From Siderastrea radians (lineage: Eukaryota; Cnidaria; Anthozoa; Scleractinia; Rhizangiidae), in assembly GCA_964017195.1 (NCBI GenBank), contig OZ024898.1, forward strand, positions 11,567,630 to 11,631,629: 64,000 nt of DNA, read 5' to 3'. Shown here piece by piece: positions 21,601 to 29,095 of the stretch; position 1 is the stretch's first letter; each line of letters begins with the position of its first letter. The notes beneath the pieces are model-generated. The model did not search any database and was not told the origin of the DNA. It worked only from the letters and a program-made list of their open reading frames with translations. A program made the position numbers and the translations under genes.

Positions 21601-23466
21601 AGGCAAGTTTGACCAAGTACGCTCTCCTTGTGAAGAAGTATCGCATGTTCACAAACACATGATAAAAGGCTGGACCACGGATCCTAATGCAAACGAGGCT
21701 TACAGGCCGTCCAGTAGAACAGCAAGCTATGTAGCCAAACAGCGCCAATCATCCCCCGAGTACCACCCTGAGAGTGCACATCACGCAGGGGATCAGGACT
21801 CCGCTGATAGTGAAACTGAGGGGTACAGGTTCAGGCTGATTGTTTTGCCAGGGAGCCCAGAGAAGACTGGTACTGACAGCATGGCAGGTAAGCTTTGAAG
21901 AAATACCCCTACTCTTTGAGCTAAACATAAAAGGAAACAGAACCTCGCCGAGTGGCAAGCTACTGAGCAGTACTTCTCTGTGTTTCTGTCTAGTGGTGTC
22001 TGTAAGATCGTTTAACTTTGAGTCTGCGAATGAAATCCTTAAGTGTGACCATTCAGATAAAAGCTACTGAGCAGTACTTTCCTGTGGTGCTGTTTATTAT
22101 GCTGTACAAGGTGGTTCTAACTTTTGAGTCTGTTGGTGAAGTCCTAAAGTGTGATCATTCAAATGAAAGCTACTGAGCAGTACTTTCACTTGCTGCTGTT
22201 CATTCAGTGTTGTTTGCAAGGTGGTTAAAATTTATGAGTCTGTGAACGAAATCCTTGAGTGTGACCATTCAAATGAAAAACACTGTTGAGCAGTGCTGCT
22301 CATTATGTTGTACAAGGTTGTTGTAACTTTTAAGTCTGTGGATGGAATCCTAAGTTTGGTCATTCAAATGAAAGGTGCCAAGCTTTACTTTCCTGTGGTG
22401 TTGTTTTTAAATTGTCTCACAAGGTGGTTGGAGTCTGTAAAAACACAGGAAAATATTTTGACCGTGTATTAGTGGAATTAAAAGACACAAGATTAAAAAG
22501 AGTCCAAAAAGCAACAACTTCTCGGTCACTTAAACTTCCAGCATGCAGGAGAACCAATCACAAACTCAACCCACTGATGGGATTCGAACCCGGACCACTT
22601 TCGTAGCTTTCACTTTCCTATAACTGTATAGTAACACGACTTAGAACGATATGTAATTATATCTTCCTATTTCGCCTTTCATGTAGAATCAGATCCCAAA
22701 GAACAGAAATCTTCGGCAGATGACGAGGAAAAATTAGTTCGTGAAGATAATAACAACAACTCTCGAAAAGAGAACACCGAGACAGGTACGCCGTGCGAAC
22801 GCGTGAATTGTGTAGATGAGGTATGCGTCTTTAATAGTGTGATGCATTTTTAGCCTTGCGACCACCCGTTCACACTTAAACGACATAAAAAGAGCAAATG
22901 TAAAAGTAATGCTTCCCATAGCGGAGAAAGGGAAGATAAACGGTGGGAATACGTCATTAAAAGTCTCCGTTTTCATTTGATCGAAAACGAAGCAAAATAT
23001 TTTCGTATAAACTGGGTGTGATATCGTTTTCTCCTGATTTTACTGGAGCGAATCTGTTTAAAAACGCGTTCGCTCTTATGCGTTTTTGCCTATTGCATGT
23101 CCACACCAAGATAAACAAATTGGTTTCAAGATTTTGAAAATACCCCGTTTTCACCTGCCCTTCGTGAAAAACATCCCGTTTAGTTTTCATTTACGTGTTC
23201 CGCGATCATTTAATTTAGTTAGGTGGACGATGCGCAAAAACGTATCAAACGGCCTTTTAACCGTCTAAAATGCCCTAGTGCGTGGGAGAGTAGGGGGAGG
23301 GAAAATGTTTGCTTGCTGTAACTCTTCTCAAACTTAGAGGTTAAAGCCAAACCAAGGACGGGTCGTTTTCTCTTCACTTTTGTTAAAAACGCTGTTTCTA
23401 TCCAATCTCGTTTCAGAAGCCAAAGAGGGGGACAAGCACTCCAATGAGGAAGAGAACAATCCTTAA
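624..23466 (+). CDS. FAM216-like protein, multi-exon gene
   Basis: Spliced gene. Coding exons: 624-646, 3076-3196, optionally 5909-6148, 8628-8788, 9108-9172, 18800-19263, 21590-21887, 22687-22785, 23417-23466 (stop TAA). Each junction has AG/GT borders and the phases agree (2, 0, 0, 2, 1, 0, 1, 1). That gives about 507 codons with the third exon, or about 427 without it, since its neighbours are both phase 0. The core in exon 18800-19263 has the [18 protein letters not shown] block followed by [16 protein letters not shown]. This matches the pattern I recall for FAM216A/B (Gln-rich start, Tyr-aromatic, ARIY, LQ.RY..LL), a small vertebrate family of unknown function. The N-terminal exons are basic and Ser/Pro-rich; the C-terminus is acidic (Glu/Asp/Asn). 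No signal peptide or membrane segment is seen, so it is probably cytosolic or nuclear. Family membership is by recalled motif; exon structure is read from the sequence. Confidence 0.72.
1735..2190 (+). repeat. 67-bp minisatellite, about six units
   Basis: The motif CACTTTATGCTGGG recurs at 1811, 1877, 1944, 2010, 2077 and 2144, a 66-67 bp period, each time followed by CCTGTG(A/G)TGG and (C/T)ATC(C/T)CATCCA. A degenerate upstream half-unit begins near 1735. It lies in intron 1. The apparent open frames across it are repeat artefacts. Confidence 0.93.
2373..2445 (+). repeat. Detached unit of the 67-bp minisatellite
   Basis: A single copy (AATACTCCTAGTCACTACAT, CCTGTGATGGACTAACATCC, GGGGGGAGTAGTAAC) separated from the array by about 180 bp of unrelated DNA. 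Confidence 0.8.
3076..3196 (+). CDS. FAM216-like gene, exon 2
   Basis: Preceded by ACATTTCAG and followed by GTAACT. It encodes a basic helical-looking segment ([18 protein letters not shown], then [14 protein letters not shown]). It enters in phase 2 and leaves in phase 0. Confidence 0.6.
3197..5905 (+). other. Intron region without recognised exons
   Basis: Contains the GGGGG-terminated element at 4757-5205 and a stretch at 4540-4715 with repeat-like text (CGCACGGATGCCG, CACACGGATACG). No conserved coding signal is seen. Confidence 0.4.
4757..5205. mobile_element. Inverted-repeat element with CCCCGGGGGG termini
   Basis: Left end TGACACCCCGGGGGGCTACT is mirrored at the right end by GGAGTAACCCCCCCGGCCCT + GACA, about 75% matching. 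The inside has repeated 'ACCCTT..TATAC' text. No open frame, so probably a non-autonomous DNA transposon. Target duplication not resolved. Confidence 0.5.
5909..6148 (+). CDS. FAM216-like gene, possible exon 3 or alternative start
   Basis: The frame is open from 5903 and has an ATG at 5927. It encodes a basic segment containing [18 protein letters not shown] and ends AAG|GTTGTT. The phase 0 exit fits the exon at 8628. The acceptor is weak (no pyrimidine tract), so this may be skipped, may start a second transcript at 5927, or may not be coding. The same DNA is also open for long stretches in other frames. Confidence 0.42.
7205..7426. mobile_element. GCGATC-rich inverted-repeat MITE
   Basis: The left end GGTTACCATATGATCGCTAC is mirrored by GTAGCGATCATATGGAAACC at the right. 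Internal text repeats (G)CGATCG(T/C)AACGATC-type motifs. No coding capacity. It lies in the intron before exon 8628. Confidence 0.55.
7508..7733. mobile_element. MITE with GTTTCTCGAAAG termini
   Basis: Left TGCGTTTCTCGAAAGCCCGA is mirrored at the right by CGGGACTTTCGAGAAACGC. About 225 bp, with no open frame of note. A relic of the same family sits near 21325-21495. Confidence 0.6.
8628..8788 (+). CDS. FAM216-like gene, Ser/Pro-rich exon
   Basis: Acceptor CTTGCTTGCAG and donor AG|GTATGC. It encodes a low-complexity Ser/Thr/Pro/Gly/Arg segment ([17 protein letters not shown] at the start, TRSIGTQTR at the end). It enters in phase 0 and leaves in phase 2. It is probably disordered. Confidence 0.62.
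9108..9172 (+). CDS. FAM216-like gene, small linker exon
   Basis: Acceptor TTTCTTTGCAG and donor CCAG|GTCAGT. It encodes a short Ala/Pro-rich linker ([20 protein letters not shown]). It enters in phase 2 and leaves in phase 1, which is the phase required by the exon at 18800. Confidence 0.6.
9281..9347. mobile_element. 67-bp miniature element with 9-bp target duplication
   Basis: Starts TAGGCTCGATT and ends AATCGAGCCTA. The flanks are perfect 9-bp duplications CATTTCCTT at 9272-9280 and 9348-9356. Too short to code for anything. The TAG...CTA ends and 9-bp duplication link it to the elements at 16207 and 36760. Confidence 0.75.
9535..9800. mobile_element. Inverted-repeat MITE (CAGAGTCCTCAGGCTT)
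   Basis: CCAGAGTCCTCAGGCTTCGT on the left is mirrored by AAAAGCCTGAGGACTCTGG on the right, and GCCAGAAGAGACTTTGG by CGCCAGAGTCTCTGCTGGCG-type text toward the middle. The open frames over it are artefacts. Confidence 0.55.
10002..10274 (+). CDS. Unassigned 90-codon open frame
   Basis: Begins [20 protein letters not shown], continues through [20 protein letters not shown] to a stop at 10272-10274. Composition is balanced and protein-like. It lies inside the large intron, but no acceptor upstream fits the phase 1 exit of the exon at 9172. It could be a single-exon gene, a retrocopy or chance. No family recognised. Confidence 0.3.
11560..11695 (-). mobile_element. Short tRNA-derived SINE remnant
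   Basis: On the minus strand a tRNA-like head (GTGTAGCCTAGTAATCATCG, then GGAGTTCGATTCTC resembling a B box) is followed by (GTT)n and a T/G run. It is seen on the plus strand as C-run, A-run, (CAA)n. It has the layout of a SINE with a simple-sequence tail; too degenerate for a functional tRNA. Confidence 0.42.
12672..13314. mobile_element. Inverted-repeat element with AGGGTGTTCCTTTGG ends
   Basis: AGGGTGTTCCTTTGGAAAGATC-like left end mirrored at the right (GATCCTCTCAAAGAATACACC, CT). The inside repeats GATC(C/A)GA motifs. About 640 bp, no credible open frame. Target duplication unclear. Confidence 0.42.
13486..13848 (-). CDS. CTHRC1-like gene, exon 3 (globular C-terminal domain)
   Basis: Acceptor TTTTGTCCTAG. 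120 codons and a stop. It holds the cysteines (DCS, SHC, NEC, GYC, GKC) and the closing SVSRIIIEE typical of the family. Confidence 0.9.
   Translation of the reverse strand, partial: DCSFNKLQSHTALKVSFQGNMRVQGTSHCNRWFFKFNRNECSGPMTIEAVEYNGWPSSAGNPNLLHHRSFEGYCENIPQGVVRVELWVGKCPSGNTLGSAYTGWKSVSRIIIEEVSRPQS
13486..15076 (-). CDS. CTHRC1-like secreted collagen-repeat protein
   Basis: Complete three-exon gene on the minus strand: 15076-14963, 14526-14161, 13848-13486 (stop included). All introns are phase 0 with GT/AG borders, giving 280 residues. Residues 1-20 ([20 protein letters not shown]) are a clear signal peptide. KDLCE precedes the collagen part, as a DLYNGMC-like segment does in CTHRC1. 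Residues about 45-112 are Gly-X-Y repeats, then [12 protein letters not shown]. The last exon encodes the globular domain: [65 protein letters not shown] and [13 protein letters not shown]. These match, in order and spacing, the collagen triple helix repeat containing 1 family (243 residues in human); the collagen stretch here is longer. CTHRC1 is a secreted matrix protein linked to Wnt/PCP signalling and matrix remodelling in vertebrates. The gene lies wholly in an intron of the FAM216-like gene, on the other strand. Confidence 0.9.
14161..14526 (-). CDS. CTHRC1-like gene, exon 2 (collagen repeats)
   Basis: Acceptor TTCTTTATAG, donor ACCAAG|GTAAGA. 122 codons, mostly Gly-X-Y with a few interruptions, ending in Asn/Gly-rich [10 protein letters not shown]. 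Confidence 0.9.
14963..15076 (-). CDS. CTHRC1-like gene, exon 1 (signal peptide)
   Basis: 38 codons from ATG to GAG|GTCGGC. An alternative donor T|GTGAGG lies four bases upstream but would break the phase, so the GAG|GT junction is preferred. A more upstream in-frame start exists, but the hydrophobic N-terminus favours this ATG. Confidence 0.82.
15363..15423 (+). CDS. Possible signal-peptide first exon
   Basis: ATG with 20 codons ([20 protein letters not shown]) reads as a strong secretory leader and ends at a perfect donor G|GTGAGT in phase 1. It starts 286 bp from the CTHRC1-like start, on the other strand. No partner exon is evident before 18800. That exon is phase compatible, but belongs to a protein without secretory features. 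It could be an orphan exon of a lost gene. Confidence 0.3.
16207..16487. mobile_element. Hairpin MITE with TAGCCTGAG ends
   Basis: Near full-length palindrome: TAGCCTGAGAAAACAGCCGA is mirrored by TCGGCTGTTTTCTCAGGCTA, and the two halves (for example CACTACCTAGATCTGGG) pair to the centre at about 16346. Left flank GTTAATCCG; right flank GTTAATTAATCCG, a 9-bp duplication with 4 extra bases. An apparent open frame over it is the palindrome. Confidence 0.8.
16692..17232. mobile_element. CACAGG-family transposon, copy 1 (7-bp target duplication)
   Basis: 541 bp from CACAGGTAGCCCAAGCTCAC to GTGAGCTTGGGCTACCTGTG. Inverted termini of about 95 bp include CAGTAATCCAACCCTCCTGT and the AGAGTTTGTATGG box. 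Perfect 7-bp duplications TTAAAAC at 16685-16691 and 17233-17239. No open frame for a transposase. Confidence 0.92.
18800..19263 (+). CDS. FAM216-like gene, core domain exon
   Basis: Longest exon (464 bp), from CATTTACAG to CAG|GTAATA, phase 1 in and phase 0 out. The first third is polar ([20 protein letters not shown], then [20 protein letters not shown]). The conserved block follows: [52 protein letters not shown] and a Lys/Glu-rich helix ending FIKRYDQ. The GQ.YI..ARIY...Q....RQY..LL pattern is what suggests FAM216. Confidence 0.8.
19840..20400. repeat. Interspersed repeat rich in GACGTCATCCAAGAT
   Basis: Text such as GGGGTTGATGGAACCCCTCC and GTGACGTCATCCAAGATTGC has the look of a dispersed repeat, and the open frames here are weakly protein-like. 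I cannot place its ends. Confidence 0.3.
21183..21320 (-). repeat. Retroelement 3' tail fragment
   Basis: AATACAATAATATTTATATA then GCGCTGACCCG and AAGCGCTTTACAATG. The minus strand reads as the AGCGCTATATAAAT + simple-repeat end also seen at the SINE near 36333. Confidence 0.45.
21325..21495. mobile_element. Relic of the GTTTCTCGAAAG MITE
   Basis: Contains CTATAAAGATGTTGTTTTAA and GGGCTTTCGAGAATCGC, which are diverged reverse-oriented counterparts of parts of the element at 7508-7733. Only part of it is recognisable. Confidence 0.4.
21590..21887 (+). CDS. FAM216-like gene, exon after the core domain
   Basis: Acceptor TTTCCACAG and donor GCAG|GTAAGC, phase 0 in and phase 1 out. It encodes a polar region with [18 protein letters not shown], then [18 protein letters not shown] and [13 protein letters not shown]. 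No domain recognised. Confidence 0.68.
21958..22436 (+). repeat. About 108-bp minisatellite, five diverged units
   Basis: Units begin near 21958, 22062, 22168, 22278 and 22371. Shared blocks are GCTACTGAGCAGTACTTTC, TGTACAAGGTGGTT, GAGTCTGTG and GTGACCATTCAAATGAAA. It lies in the intron between 21887 and 22687. Confidence 0.88.
22540..22605 (-). repeat. tRNA B-box-like remnant
   Basis: The minus strand reads GGTCCGGGTTCGAATCCCAT, a good internal B box, with no recognisable A box or acceptor stem. Probably a SINE head fragment, not a tRNA gene. Confidence 0.35.
22687..22785 (+). CDS. FAM216-like gene, acidic exon
   Basis: Acceptor TTTCATGTAG and donor ACAG|GTACGC, phase 1 on both sides. It encodes an acidic and Asn-rich tail ([20 protein letters not shown] then [13 protein letters not shown]). 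Confidence 0.62.
22786..23416 (+). other. Last intron of the FAM216-like gene
   Basis: No coding signal. The text (CGTTCACACTTAAACGACAT, GTCCACACCAAGATAAACAA) suggests an old dispersed repeat but the ends are not visible. Confidence 0.35.
23417..23466 (+). CDS. FAM216-like gene, terminal exon
   Basis: Acceptor CTCGTTTCAG. It encodes [16 protein letters not shown] and the stop TAA, in the phase 1 frame required by the preceding exon. Confidence 0.62.
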
Positions 23467-23962
23467 TACATGCAAGAGTAGAGTCTTTATGTAGTGCATG
23501 TGTGCGTGGCGTGTGCGTGTTACAGGGTCAATGATAAATTTCCATATGATATACATTTAAGCTATAGTAACTTTGGGGCGGTGGTATTTGCCCCCTTAAT
23601 TGTACAGTTGTCGCTTTTGCCCGTTCGAGAGAACTTATCTTCTTCTCTCTTGCACTCAAATGACCCCACCCCCACCTTGCAACGGAAGTCAAGACACTGA
23701 AGTTTCCGCTTTTCGCCTTACATTTTAAAAACCTTGACCAATGAAGTTTTGATTTTTCGGTGGTTAGGGATATTTGACTATTAATTTGTGTTCATGCCAG
23801 AGTGTAATATGTGGAAATCTTGATCAGAGTGTATTGTTAAATTGGTGACCTCGCAAAATGTCAGACAAATGTATTTTTTGAAAGACTGCTATAGAATGGT
23901 AAATCGTTATACTTAGAGTGCCGTTATAAAACCTGTAAACGATGCAAACTGAGTGACTGAGA

Positions 23963-23968
23963 AATAAA
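23963..23968 (+). terminator. Candidate polyadenylation signal of the FAM216-like gene
   Basis: AATAAA about 500 bp after the stop codon, followed by T/C-rich text. It is the first canonical hexamer noticed on this strand after the gene, which suggests a 3' UTR of about 0.5 kb. Confidence 0.45.
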
Positions 23969-24179
23969 ACTTGCTTTTCCCATCCTATCAGGAAAAAGTG
24001 GCTCTTTACTTATCCCTATATCTTCAATCTGGATTTTCTGCCCCTTCGACAATTTACCCTTTAAGCCCAATAGTAACAAGCTTCTCATTTTCCCTTATAA
24101 TGTACGGACTACCATCAACGAATCTCTCTGGAAAGCTGGATTACTAACTTAGAACAAACACCACTGAACCGTTGCCAAC

Positions 24180-24590
24180 AGCTACCTGCACCTTACAAAC
24201 GACTGATTGCCGACAGTAACAAGACAGACAAACAATAGACAAACCGACTAATTTTACTAACAATAGACCAACGGATATTTGACTAACAAAAGACGGATCG
24301 AAACGCACCGATCACGTTCTACAGTCTTCACAGCCAATAACATCACCGCTTAACTGACAGACGACCAATAACATCGTGAGTTCGTCGACCAATGAGGACA
24401 ACGCCCAGAGACTTACAACATCTACTGATGATTCACAGTTCACTTGACTCGGATGATGACTTCCGCTCAGGTTGTCGAAACGTCAGTCAGTGTCACCACA
24501 AACAGTCCTTCTCAGGACTACACTCACCCGGACGATCATAATTTACCGACTTATGATATGACTCCTGGGTTCAAACCATTTCTATTTTTT
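24180..24590 (+). repeat. Retroelement-like repeat, possibly Penelope-type
   Basis: Contains GACAAACAATAGACAAACCG, CTACTGATGATTCACAG, GGTTGTCGAAACGTCAGTCA and the hairpin AGTCCTTCTCAGGACT followed by CACTCACCCGGACGATCA. The layout, with CTGATGA and GAAAC boxes 45 nt apart, recalls Penelope-like element termini carrying hammerhead-type ribozymes. This is recalled similarity, not shown. No RT fragment is attached. Confidence 0.35.
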
Positions 24591-25164
24591 CAGTTTGATG
24601 ATGGCTTAGCGATGTGTGGGTTTTGTCGTACATTTCGACTTTGGCTGCATTCAAATATAACTAGAACAAGAAAGCCCAATGGGCATCTTAACTGGCCGCT
24701 CTGACCCTCCCCACCCATGGGTTTGACAAAGGTTAGCCCGATCCTGTATTTGTACGAACCGGCGTGACGAAAAGTGTGATTGTGTGACGCAATATTTTGA
24801 CTATTGCGTTACTGGATGCCGAAATGACTCTGAGACTCTTTCTCATCGATGAGACTCTTTCTCATCGCTTTTATTTTTGCTGAAAAACGCAAATTCATTC
24901 AAACGTTAAATGACAACTCATCTCTCTCCCTTCTCAAGAACTATGATGCATCGACGGTGCAATCCACTAATTGCATCATCATACTAGTGCCAATCCCTTC
25001 TCCTCCCTAAGCCACCGTTCCTTACCATGCAAAAAGCTGCAAACACAGCTGTCGTTTCTCTCCTCTGCGAAATACAGGTTACCCAATGAGAAAACTTACA
25101 ATCCACTTGGGAAACCGGTCCCGCATAAAACGCCAAGGGAAACTGCCTCTCACGCAGCACAATA

Positions 25165-25529
25165 GGGAGTTTAAGCCACCACGACGGCGACGGCAACGAG
25201 AACGTCAGAAAACAATAGGCTTTAATGAGCAAAACAATGACTCTGCACGTGCGTTAGACATTCTGGTACATTTCTTTGCCGTCCTCTGCAAAACAACAAC
25301 GTGAAATGACCAGTTTTAAGGTTTTTGGAGAAAGGGAACACACGACAGTGAATTATTCTTTCTCTTACTGAACTTGAGCCCCATCCCTACGAATTCAGTT
25401 TCCGAATAGTTCGGCCACATTAGACAAGTTTAACGGGTTAGAATAATCGCGAGGTAGAATAAAAGAACCGAAAACCACAATTTCAATGAAATTTTCCTTT
25501 GCGTTGCCGTCGTCGTTGCTTAAAGTCCC
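25165..25529. mobile_element. MITE with GGGASTTTAAGC ends, TA duplication
   Basis: Left GGGAGTTTAAGCCACCACGA (then CGGCGACGGCAACG) is mirrored by CGTTGCCGTCGTCGTTGCTT + AAAGTCCC. TA lies immediately outside both ends (25163-25164, 25530-25531). About 365 bp, no open frame. Confidence 0.62.
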
Positions 25530-25531
25530 TA

Positions 25532-26640
25532 ATATGGCACCGCTGCTATACAAAACGCAACTTTCAAAGCAAATCACATTCACAGGAGCGTGATATGCTC
25601 CTCACATTCACAAATCCTTCCACTCCCACATTTTTACATCCCTCAAAATGTCAATCCCCACAAAACGTCTGCGCTAAAAAATTTTCACCATAACCACTAA
25701 CTAGATCAGACGGAACAGCCAATTTCGCATTCAATGTTAGTTGCGCATGCGTTATACAAGACAAATACTGAGACCCATACTTAACCCTTCACCGTTCATA
25801 TCTTAAATACTGTGAATTAAAAGACAACAACACACGAAGGTAACATTCAGCAGACTAATATGCGCATGCGTCTTATAAAAGACCGTACCACTTTTGAGTA
25901 CCGTACCACAAGCCTTACAGCGCTTTGTTGGTATGTTTAGCCAACTGACGCAAAAAAAGTAAAGCCGTGTCCATTTTATAAACCGGCGGTCGCCATATGG
26001 CCGCGGCTGGTAAGTTAAGGGTATTTACCAGGAGTGAGGGGGTACGTGATCTATTCACCTGCTACCGCCCCTGTTAACAATATGGCAGCAGTTTAGGTAC
26101 CGTATCATACAACACATGCACAACTAAGTTCAATTAACTCAATTCTTGTTCATACATTCAACTTTACCTAAAGCAAATAAATATTTCACCGCGTGATAAG
26201 GACGGACTCGTCATATCGTGACCCTCACAGAGAAGTTACGTCACAGAGAAGAGAGAGGTCTTCAGAACTCCTAAGTGTTTCGTGGGTAGACAAATTACAT
26301 TTACGTTTTACATTTACACTACAAGAGAAAGCACCACTCTGGAATTTTGCAATTCTAGCACATATTTAGTTTTTTCGTTTCCAAACCTTTTTTTCGTCTT
26401 TAGAAACAAAGATCCTTTCGATTTTCAATTTTCCATTTTACGCCTTGCCTCTGCGAAAAGCACAACAGACAGGAGAAAATTTAGCGTTTACCGACATTTT
26501 CATGCAATAACCTTGCTGTCATATCTGAAATAACTGCTGCGCGCGTATATCCCGTTAAGGAAGGTTTTGCGCAGTATCGATTCAGATTAAGGTTAAGAAA
26601 GAATGAAGTGGATGTGTTTTGAAGGGAAAAGGAAAAAAAA
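25532..26640. other. No recognised feature
   Basis: AT-rich single-copy-looking DNA with scattered short open frames. Nothing with domain character on either strand. Confidence 0.4.
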
Positions 26641-26679
26641 AAGTTCAATAATGAGCCGAGACGTGTAACACCATTGAAC

Positions 26680-26713
<34 letters not shown>

Positions 26714-27545
26714 CATCATCATCATCATCATCTTTATTTACCCTGCAGAATGGTTCAGCTGATACAATAGTACCGACTGGTATAAGCCCATGGTGAGCTA
26801 AACTCAATTAATAAAATTATGAATTTATCCTATAAAAATTGTAGAATAACTTAATTGTCAAATGACTACAGATCTAACAACTACATCGATGCGTGGTTCG
26901 ATGCGCGAGAACAAAAGGCATTCAGCACGATGCCAGGTCGCGCAGATAACTACAGTAGTTATACATCGTACCAAAGTTCATCATCGCAGTTTCCACTGCG
27001 TCTTCGGATAACTACTTCTTGCCAATTTTTTCCAGTCCACAGCAGCCGAATACTGGAAAGTGGATTGTCCTGTAGATGTTTTAACTTCTAGGAGCGTGCA
27101 AGGGGGTATTGTCACCAAGGATCCTGTTATGCATATTTCAACGAAATGTCAAATAGTCTGTTAGTTGTTCCGGACATTGTAACCTATGTATAATTTTCCA
27201 AATTAGCAAAAAACGAAGAAACCGTCTGCGGTTGTATAAAGAAACCAGTCCCAATTTGTCACACATGGTCTGGGTACAGGTTTGTCTGTTAGCCTTAAGA
27301 ATCGAGCGCATAGCCTGGTTTTGAAGGCGCTCAAGTTTAGTTGACATTTTCTTGGAACAGTCTAGCCATACCATGCAACCGTAGGTAAAAAAGTTTGTTT
27401 ATAAATTAGTAAAAGAATGTCCCCTGTTAGCAAGCCAGAAGACCTATTCAAAAGATTGAATTTGGGATAGACCTTTTTACACAAGTGTTTTAATTGGTTA
27501 TTCCAGAGCATTATCCACATGTACACCCAGATACTTGTATGAGTC
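26680..27545 (-). pseudogene. Non-LTR retrotransposon 3' fragment (RT C-terminus)
   Basis: Reads on the minus strand. VDSYKYLGVHVDNALE is the RT thumb motif. After frame breaks, KKMSTKLERLQNQAMRSIL, KLGLVSLYNRRRFLRFL and IIHRLQCPEQLTDYL match the post-RT region of CR1/L2/RTE-like LINEs. The element then runs into CCATTCTGCAGGGTAAATAA, (GAT)n and (TTA)n at its left edge, a simple-repeat tail in the right place. Stops and shifts show it is dead. The 5' side stops at the Polinton-like structure. Confidence 0.78.
26682..26733. repeat. (AAT)n(CAT)n microsatellite
   Basis: About 50 bp of AAT then ATC/CAT repeats; the tail of the minus-strand LINE fragment. Confidence 0.9.
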
Positions 27546-27667
27546 CACTTTCTTCCTTTTAGGAGAAGATCTTTTCAAGGTAGGAGCGTGTGCCTGGACC
27601 CTAGTGTCACAGACGTTCCATGACAAAGTCCAAAGTCCAAAATTTACATGGTGAGAGCGTTGCGTGA

Positions 27668-28451
27668 CTAAGCTTGGCCTGGACCCGAGTGGTGTGTCAG
27701 GCATCCTTTGTATTTTCTTGTCGATGTCGGCGAAGGCGTTTGCACGCTTTTTTTTAGGTCTTGGATTTCTTGAGGGGTGAGGGCTCTTTGAATGTAACAG
27801 CGATGGGTTTGGGCGTCGACGTTCAGGTGACAGGGAAAGCAGTCCACGTACCCACAAGTCGAATGTTTTGGAAACCGACTTCCCTTTTGAAACAGTCCGC
27901 ACATCGGCGCCGAAGGAAGCAGACGCTTTGTTGGTGGACATCAGTGGGTTTTCCAAGATGAGTCTTGGTGCGATGGCTAGCAAAACAGGCCTTGTCGAAA
28001 AAGTCACGTCTACAGTCAGCACAACGTTTAGCGGCTTCGGTGCTCTGTTGGTAGGCGTTCAGGAAATCGGGGCAATTGTTTTGAAGACGGGACAATAACG
28101 TTTGGGTGGCTTCCTGGTATCCGTCGGGGTAACAACAAGAGGGGGGGGAGGATCGGTTAACAAGCGATGACCGTAGTCACTGATGACGTAGGTATTCAAA
28201 AGACGATCTATTTCCTCGCGTGGTAGTAAAAGCTGTGCTGCTTCGATTAGCTCTTTCAACTTGAGAGAACAGAAGGGTCTCAAGGCTTTCAAACGGCGGA
28301 GGATGTCTTCGTCCAATTGACAGATGGTGTCGTCTTCTCTTTCAGTTATGGGATCCCTTTGGAGCAGGCGTCGATGAAAAGTGAACAGGGTGGAACGTCG
28401 AGTTGTCTTTTTTATAGAGAAAAACGAATCATTAATTAAATCCTGGAGCAC
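27668..28451 (-). pseudogene. PolB N-terminal zinc module, left arm (broken)
   Basis: Minus-strand frame from 28451: a helical leader with LLPREEIDRLLNTYVISDYG, then Cys/His pairs (RCADCRRDFFDKACFASH, RRRCADCFKREVGFQN, CGYVDCFPCH) and finally THRCYIQ. The Cys-Cys-His spacing and the H.CYIQ ending are what I know from the region before the exonuclease domain of Polinton/Maverick type B DNA polymerases. At least one frameshift (near 28070) lies between the leader and the Cys part, and the polymerase itself is absent. Confidence 0.55.
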
Positions 28452-28745
28452 GTGGGACCTAGCCCGTTTAACTCCAGGACAGGCTAACTACTTAGATTGG
28501 TTTTGAAAGGGGTTCCTTTAGTCAAAGAACCGATGATGAAGAAAAGCTGAAAAGCCTACCGAGCTTGCCTGGTTTCCGTGAGGACAGGTCTTAGTGTTGC
28601 TGTGTATCCTTACTTGCTTGAGTGAAGAATGAAATAGAAAGGATGAGTTGCTTTTTTATAGAGGAGAAAGAGTCACGTAAGATAGGTGGAAGAACCAACG
28701 ACGGAAAAGTCATGTGAACCCCATCATCCTTTGCGATTCACTTGG

Positions 28746-28751
28746 TATAAA
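28746..28751 (+). promoter_or_regulatory. TATA box upstream of the core open frame
   Basis: TTGGTATAAAGCCC, 80 bp before the ATG at 28832. Each arm also has a TATAAA(A) box at the matching place (29410-29416 plus; 28411-28416 minus). Confidence 0.4.
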
Positions 28752-28831
28752 GCCCTCAGCATGCAAACTAGGACTTTACTCACAGTTTTAGTTGGACCGA
28801 GTAAACTTTTGTTCGTTTTTGACCGAAAAAA

Positions 28832-29095
28832 ATGGAGCAAAGAAGGGATTTATCTGACTTGACGAGTTATACGAATGTGAACGGGGACAAGGTAGCTGGC
28901 AGAAGAGTGGTGGAGGAGAGGACCCAACTGGAGAGAACGGAGGTAGAGGACGAGAGACAGGCGGACATTCTTTTGTTGAGGAGATATCGGAGGTTGGGTT
29001 TAGACAAGGAGGGTGCTCACCTGTTTACCCGCTTTTATTGGAGTATTATGATTAATGAAGAGAATGCGTTTCGTCACCGACGACAGAAGAGGTAG
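28832..29095 (+). CDS. Small charged open frame in the core of the inverted structure
   Basis: 87 codons, very rich in Arg/Glu (QLERTEVEDERQADILLLRR). A TATAAA box at 28746-28751 lies 80 bp upstream of the ATG, a spacing that looks like a real compact promoter. No family recognised. It overlaps a convergent frame at 29000-29272. Confidence 0.4.
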   Translation: MEQRRDLSDLTSYTNVNGDKVAGRRVVEERTQLERTEVEDERQADILLLRRYRRLGLDKEGAHLFTRFYWSIMINEENAFRHRRQKR

